The notes below the pieces were generated by a model. The model was not told the origin of the DNA. It worked only from the letters and a program-made list of their open reading frames with translations, and searched no databases. Shown here piece after piece: positions 52,474 through 55,876 of a stretch of 55,876 bases of DNA. The position numbers were made by a program, and so were the translations under genes. Source of the stretch: Rhodobacter sp. Its GTDB lineage: Bacteria; Pseudomonadota; Alphaproteobacteria; Rhodobacterales; Rhodobacteraceae. How positions within the stretch are numbered: the first letter of the stretch is position 1; every line of letters begins with the position of its first letter. The stretch is taken from contig JASJCA010000011.1 in NCBI GenBank assembly GCA_030066215.1, positions 1 through 55,876 on the forward strand, given 5' to 3'.

Positions 52474-52706
52474 GTGATCCATCCTCTCGTCTGGTCACAT
52501 CTGCATCGGCCCCCACCGACGCTGCAGACACGTTCGTCTCGTCGTGTCCAGCCCGCGCGTGTCATTAGATCGGCCCGCCGCGGCAGCTGGACGGTTTCTA
52601 TTCGGTGTCGCCGCTGGCCGCACATGGTGCGCTGCGGCGGGTCCGCACGGCACCTCGGGGGCAGATCCCGATGCGCCGCTTGGGCGTGTTTCCGGTGTGC
52701 CCGGCC

Positions 52707-52853
52707 TCAGGCGCGGGCGGCGCGCGGTTGGTCGTCGCCTGCGCGCTTGGCGATCCAGGCCTCGCGGCGGGTGCCGCGGGTCCAAGGCATCTCGATCTTC
52801 AGTTTCGCGGCTTCCTTGGTCACCGACGTCACCCAGCGGCGGTTCTTGGCCAT
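52707..52853 (-). CDS. 48-residue basic protein
   Basis: MAKNRRWVTSVTKEAAKLKI then EMPWTRGTRREAWIAKRAGD, very basic. GAGGAG lies eight bases before the ATG, a strong ribosome site, and the translation looks like a real small protein (internal MPWTRGTRR). I do not know a function; nucleic-acid binding is suggested by charge only. It stands alone between the Hint gene and pgeF. Confidence 0.7.
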   Translation of the reverse strand: MAKNRRWVTSVTKEAAKLKIEMPWTRGTRREAWIAKRAGDDQPRAARA

Positions 52854-53017
52854 ATCGTCTACTCCTCGATCCCCGGGATCGGCCCCAGGTGTCCCTGATT
52901 TTATCGCCGCCGAGTTGCGGACCGGTTAACTGTGGCCCGGCAATGGGGCGCGATCTGGGCGCGGATCGGGGCTTTTCGGGGGGATTGCCGGAGCGCGCGC
53001 CCCGAACCCGCCGCAAT

Positions 53018-53776
53018 TCAGAGCCGGATCGAGGAAATCAGCCGGCCGTAATCGGCCTCTTTGCGGTGCACCGAGCGGCGGTAGGAATAGAACCGCGCGG
53101 CATCGGTATAAGTGCAGTGCCGGGTCCATTCGGCATGCCCGACCCCGGCGCCGCGCAGCCGGTGCAGCCCATAGGCCGGCAGGTCAAAAAGCATCCGGTC
53201 GCCATCGCCATTGGCGAAGAACCGGGCGTTGAAGTCGTCGGCGTCGTAGAACGCCTCGAAGAACTCGGGCCCCACCTCGTAGGCGCGCTGGCTGATCGTC
53301 GGGCCGATCACCGCGACGATGCGCGAGGCCGTGGCGCCCAGATCCTCCATCGCCTCGACGGTGGCCTCGAGCACCCCGTCGAGGGCGCCGCGCCAACCGG
53401 CATGGGCGGCGCCGATCACGCCGGCGCGCGGATCGGCCAACAGCACCGGCTGGCAATCGGCAGTCAGCACCGACAGCGCCAGCCCATGTGTCGCGGTGAC
53501 CATCGCGTCGGCCTTGGGCCGGTCGGCCAGGGTGATGTGATCGACCGCGACGGCGGTTGTGGAATGCACCTGATGCACAGTGGTCAGCGCCTCGGGCGCC
53601 ACATCCATCGCCTCGGCCACGCGGCCGAGGTTGATCTCGACCGCCTCCCGCTGATCCGATGACCCGCGGCCGCAATTCAGCCCCTCGAACACCCCCGACG
53701 ACGCGCCGCCGCGGCGGGTGAAGAAGCCGTGCCGCAGGCCGTCCAGCGCATCGGAGGTGATGATTTCGAGCGTCAT
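53018..53776 (-). CDS. pgeF: PgeF/YfiH-family (laccase-domain) protein
   Basis: 252 residues with the metal ligands of the family: VHQVHST, VLTADCQPVLLAD and GAAHAGWRGALDGVLEATV. Members act as polyphenol oxidases or purine nucleoside enzymes; in E. coli the homologue edits peptidoglycan precursors. Its ATG overlaps the stop of the methyltransferase gene by four bases (lgt - methyltransferase - pgeF operon). Confidence 0.92.
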   Translation of the reverse strand: MTLEIITSDALDGLRHGFFTRRGGASSGVFEGLNCGRGSSDQREAVEINLGRVAEAMDVAPEALTTVHQVHSTTAVAVDHITLADRPKADAMVTATHGLALSVLTADCQPVLLADPRAGVIGAAHAGWRGALDGVLEATVEAMEDLGATASRIVAVIGPTISQRAYEVGPEFFEAFYDADDFNARFFANGDGDRMLFDLPAYGLHRLRGAGVGHAEWTRHCTYTDAARFYSYRRSVHRKEADYGRLISSIRL

Positions 53777-54837
53777 GGCTCCAATCCGGGAGGCGGCGAC
53801 AGGCCGGGGGGGTAGAGGGCGAGCACTTTGAAGAGGCTCCCCATTTCCGCGGGATGGGTCAAGCGGCGATGTGCGGCGATATGCGCGGTCAGGGCGTCGC
53901 CGGAGAGCGCGCCGGCCAGCGCCTGCGCGCGGGCGGTGATGCCGAGGCGTTCCAGGAACACGCCCTGCGGGGTTAGGCGGCTGTGGGCGAGGCCCGGGGC
54001 GGCCTGGGCCAGCGCCTCAAAATCCACATGCGCCGTCAGATCGGCGGCGCCAGGATGCGCCAGCGGGTCCTCAGGGGCGTGGCCGCGCACCGCCTGCAGC
54101 GTGTCGCCGCGCGACCGCCAGTCGCCGTAATCGACGATCAGCGCGGCGCCGCCATGGGCCGCGATGCGGTTGGCGATCGCGCCCATGACCGGCCGGGCGG
54201 GGGCGCAGGTCTCGACGATGTCGCCGGGCGTCGTGTCGGCGCGGCGGGGCGCGAGCTCGGCCAGCGGGGCCGGCGCCGAGAGACCGAAGGCCAGCGCGCC
54301 GTCCGTCAGCCCGACCTGGCGTTCGCGCCAGCCCGACGGGTCGCGCTGGAACTGGCGGATCGGCAGGGCGTCGAAGAACTCGTTGGCGATCAGCAGCAGC
54401 GGCGCCTCGGGCAGGGTGCCGGCGTGGTCGTGCCAGGTGACGGCGTGGCCCGGGAGCGTCGCGCGCTGGCGGGCGCGCAAGGCGGGCGAGGCCTCGACCA
54501 GGTGGACCTGCGCGGCATCGGCGAAGCCCGGGAACTTGGCGGCGGCGCGCAGGGCGTCGGCCATCAGCGTGCCGCGGCCGGGGCCGAGCTCGGCCAGCGT
54601 CACCGGCGCCGGCGCGCCCTGGTCGGCCCAGGTCTGCGCCAGCGCCAGGCCGATCAGCTCGCCGAACATCTGGCTGATCTCGGGCGCGGTGGTGAAATCG
54701 CCCGCTGCGCCCAGCGGGTCGCGGGTGCTGTAGTAGCCGTGCGCGGGGTGCATCAGGCAGTCGGCCATGAACTCGGCGACGCTGATCGGGCCGGTGGCGG
54801 CGATGCGCCGGATCAGCAGCTCGGCCAGCGGCGTCAT
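53773..54837 (-). CDS. NDUFAF7-like (DUF185) SAM-dependent methyltransferase
   Basis: 354 residues: FMADCLMHPAHGYYSTRDPLGAAGDFTTAPEISQMFGELIGLAL (about 25-68), LAELGPGRGTLMADALRA as SAM motif I, and LLLIANEFFDALPIRQF. The mitochondrial homologue NDUFAF7 dimethylates an arginine of complex I; the bacterial role is inferred. The long frame continuing upstream is the shadow of lgt. ATG 54837 overlaps the lgt stop (ATGA). Confidence 0.92.
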   Translation of the reverse strand: MTPLAELLIRRIAATGPISVAEFMADCLMHPAHGYYSTRDPLGAAGDFTTAPEISQMFGELIGLALAQTWADQGAPAPVTLAELGPGRGTLMADALRAAAKFPGFADAAQVHLVEASPALRARQRATLPGHAVTWHDHAGTLPEAPLLLIANEFFDALPIRQFQRDPSGWRERQVGLTDGALAFGLSAPAPLAELAPRRADTTPGDIVETCAPARPVMGAIANRIAAHGGAALIVDYGDWRSRGDTLQAVRGHAPEDPLAHPGAADLTAHVDFEALAQAAPGLAHSRLTPQGVFLERLGITARAQALAGALSGDALTAHIAAHRRLTHPAEMGSLFKVLALYPPGLSPPPGLEP

Positions 54838-55715
54838 GCCCGGCGGCGCGACCAGATCAGCAAGGCGATGCCGATCGCGACCATCGGCAGCGACAGGACC
54901 TGGCCCATGGTCAGCCCAGCTTCGCCGAGGCGGATCACGTGGCCCAGCGGGTTGCCCTCGGTGATGTATTGCGGGTCGGCCTGGCGGAACGCTTCGACGA
55001 CCGTGCGGGCCAGGCCGTAGCCCAAGAAAAACAGCCCGGTGAGGCGCCAGGGCGTTTTCAAGGCGCCGCGGAAGAACGCGAGCCAGATCAGCATCGCGCC
55101 CAGCACCAGCCCCTCGAGCCCGGCCTCGTAAAGCTGCGAGGGGTGGCGGGCGCAGATCCCCTCGACCCCAGGACAGTCCTGCGCCGCGGCGCCGGGGAAC
55201 TCGACCGCCCAGGCCACGTCCGACGGACGGCCCCAAAGCTCGGCATTGATGAAGTTGGCGATCCGGCCCAAAAGCAGCCCCGGAGGGGTGCAAAGCGCCA
55301 GTGCGTCGGCGACGCTGCCCAGCTCGGCCTCGTAGCGCCGCGCGTTCCACCAGACCGCCGCCATCACGCCCAGGAACCCGCCGTGAAACGACATCCCGCC
55401 CTGCCAGATCGCCGGGATCTCCAGCGGATTGGCTAGGTAATAGGCGGGCTGATAAAACAGCACATAGCCCAGGCGTCCGCCGACTACGATGCCCAGGATG
55501 ATCCAGGTCAGCATGTCTTCGGCCTGCGGTGCGGTCATCGGCGGGCCGTCGCGCCACAGATGCGGGCGGTTCATGATCATCACGCCCATCCGCCAGCCGA
55601 TCACGATGCCGAGGATATAGGCCATGGCGTACCAGCGCAGCGCCAGGGTGAAATCGCCGATCTCGACGGCGAAGATCACCGGGTCGATGGTCGGGAAGGG
55701 GAGCGCGGCCAGCAT
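54834..55715 (-). CDS. lgt: Prolipoprotein diacylglyceryl transferase
   Basis: First step of lipoprotein maturation: transfers diacylglycerol to the lipobox Cys. 293 residues, about seven helices: YAMAYILGIVIGWRMG, GGMSFHGGFLGVM with the essential His-Gly-Gly, LLGRIANFINAELWGRP (the Lgt signature) and RHPSQLYEAGLEGLVLG. ATG 55715 follows AAGGAGG. Its first 31 codons and upstream region are repeated in inverted form at the window end. Confidence 0.96.
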   Translation of the reverse strand: MLAALPFPTIDPVIFAVEIGDFTLALRWYAMAYILGIVIGWRMGVMIMNRPHLWRDGPPMTAPQAEDMLTWIILGIVVGGRLGYVLFYQPAYYLANPLEIPAIWQGGMSFHGGFLGVMAAVWWNARRYEAELGSVADALALCTPPGLLLGRIANFINAELWGRPSDVAWAVEFPGAAAQDCPGVEGICARHPSQLYEAGLEGLVLGAMLIWLAFFRGALKTPWRLTGLFFLGYGLARTVVEAFRQADPQYITEGNPLGHVIRLGEAGLTMGQVLSLPMVAIGIALLIWSRRRA

Positions 55716-55730
55716 GGCGCCTCCTTGGCC
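55622..55730 (-). repeat. Left arm of a 109-bp perfect inverted repeat (in lgt)
   Basis: Includes the lgt ribosome site and first 31 codons. It is the exact reverse complement of 55768-55876 (positions pair about 55749). Confidence 0.95.
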
Positions 55731-55767
55731 ACGCGGCTGCGGCGAAGTCAACCTTGAGCCGGCGCGG

Positions 55768-55876
55768 GGCCAAGGAGGCGCCATGCTGGCCGCGCTCCCC
55801 TTCCCGACCATCGACCCGGTGATCTTCGCCGTCGAGATCGGCGATTTCACCCTGGCGCTGCGCTGGTACGCCATGG
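55768..55876 (+). repeat. Right arm of the inverted repeat: second copy of the lgt start
   Basis: A plus-strand copy of AAGGAGG and the lgt ATG (55783) with MLAALPFPTIDPVIFAVEIG and onward to the last base of the window. A 37-base spacer (55731-55767) separates the arms. The repeat runs into the sequence end, as expected for a fold-back assembly artefact, although a real inverted duplication cannot be excluded here. Confidence 0.95.

Noticed and set aside
53773..55773. A 666-codon minus-strand open frame
   Set aside because: It is the NDUFAF7-like gene preceded by an out-of-frame shadow of lgt; the internal ATG at 54837 with the ATGA overlap is the true start.
1..55876. tRNA, rRNA, transposase or phage genes
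   Set aside because: Reading the gaps on both strands I found no cloverleaf with a T-loop signature, no rRNA sequence and no transposase, integrase or phage structural motif.

Overview
The window reads as a piece of a high-GC alphaproteobacterial chromosome, most likely a Rhodobacteraceae/Roseobacter-type organism. Support comes from gene pairs typical of that group (lspA - DUF3035 lipoprotein - two M16 peptidases, heparinase-like gene before purH, Hsp20 - DUF1150, aroA/cmk/rpsA/ihfB), from two Hint-domain proteins, from a MipZ-type ATPase at the left edge, and from a perfect CtrA-type site (TTAA-N7-TTAAC). Nearly everything is core metabolism and housekeeping. I see no phage, IS transposase, CRISPR array, rRNA or tRNA. 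The family assignments come from reading the translations, not from a database search.

Layout. 1-2.4 kb: partial mipZ, a LysE-type exporter, a lipoprotein, trmB. 2.8-12.5 kb: aroA, a GFA-domain gene, cmk (fused to a membrane domain) and an aldo/keto reductase overlap by a few bases; then a Hint protein, rpsA, ihfB, lapA-like, trpF, an acetyltransferase and a small conserved gene. 12.6-15.8 kb: trpB, then two secreted proteins with extreme Asp/Glu tails followed by a membrane-anchored LuxR-type regulator. 15.8-19.0 kb (minus): rplY, pth, DUF2332, DUF2237. 19-25.3 kb: MFS transporter, lldD, ZIP transporter and a chimeric nitroreductase/RTX gene. 25.4-30.7 kb: DUF1643, truB-rbfA, dapB with a small exported partner, SDHAF4-like, rsmB. 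30.8-41.8 kb: heparinase-like, purH, lspA, DUF3035, two M16 peptidases, mutL, rmuC. 41.9-51.5 kb: agmatinase-type ureohydrolase, bactofilin-like membrane protein, two divergent DMT permeases, NUDIX, a hydrolase, purK-purE, YdcH-like, Hsp20-DUF1150-PhzF. 51.7-55.9 kb (minus): a second Hint protein, a 48-residue protein, pgeF, NDUFAF7-like methyltransferase, lgt.

The more unusual content is largely between genes. At least seven copies of a structured intergenic repeat, about 175-225 bp, occur in two related subtypes (A: four copies; B: two copies; plus one composite). Two arrays of perfect palindromes centred on TTCGAA lie upstream of trpB and downstream of the ZIP gene. A 75-bp element ending in GTATTTGGGACGAGAAGAAG occurs twice. 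rpsA and rplY both carry terminator-like hairpins in their presumed leaders.

The last 255 bases form a 109-bp perfect inverted duplication of the start of lgt, which looks like a contig-end fold-back and should be treated as a probable artefact until checked. The best candidates for undescribed biology are the acidic PepSY-like pair with its membrane LuxR regulator, the membrane-Cmk fusion, and the nitroreductase-RTX chimera behind a three-site operator cluster.
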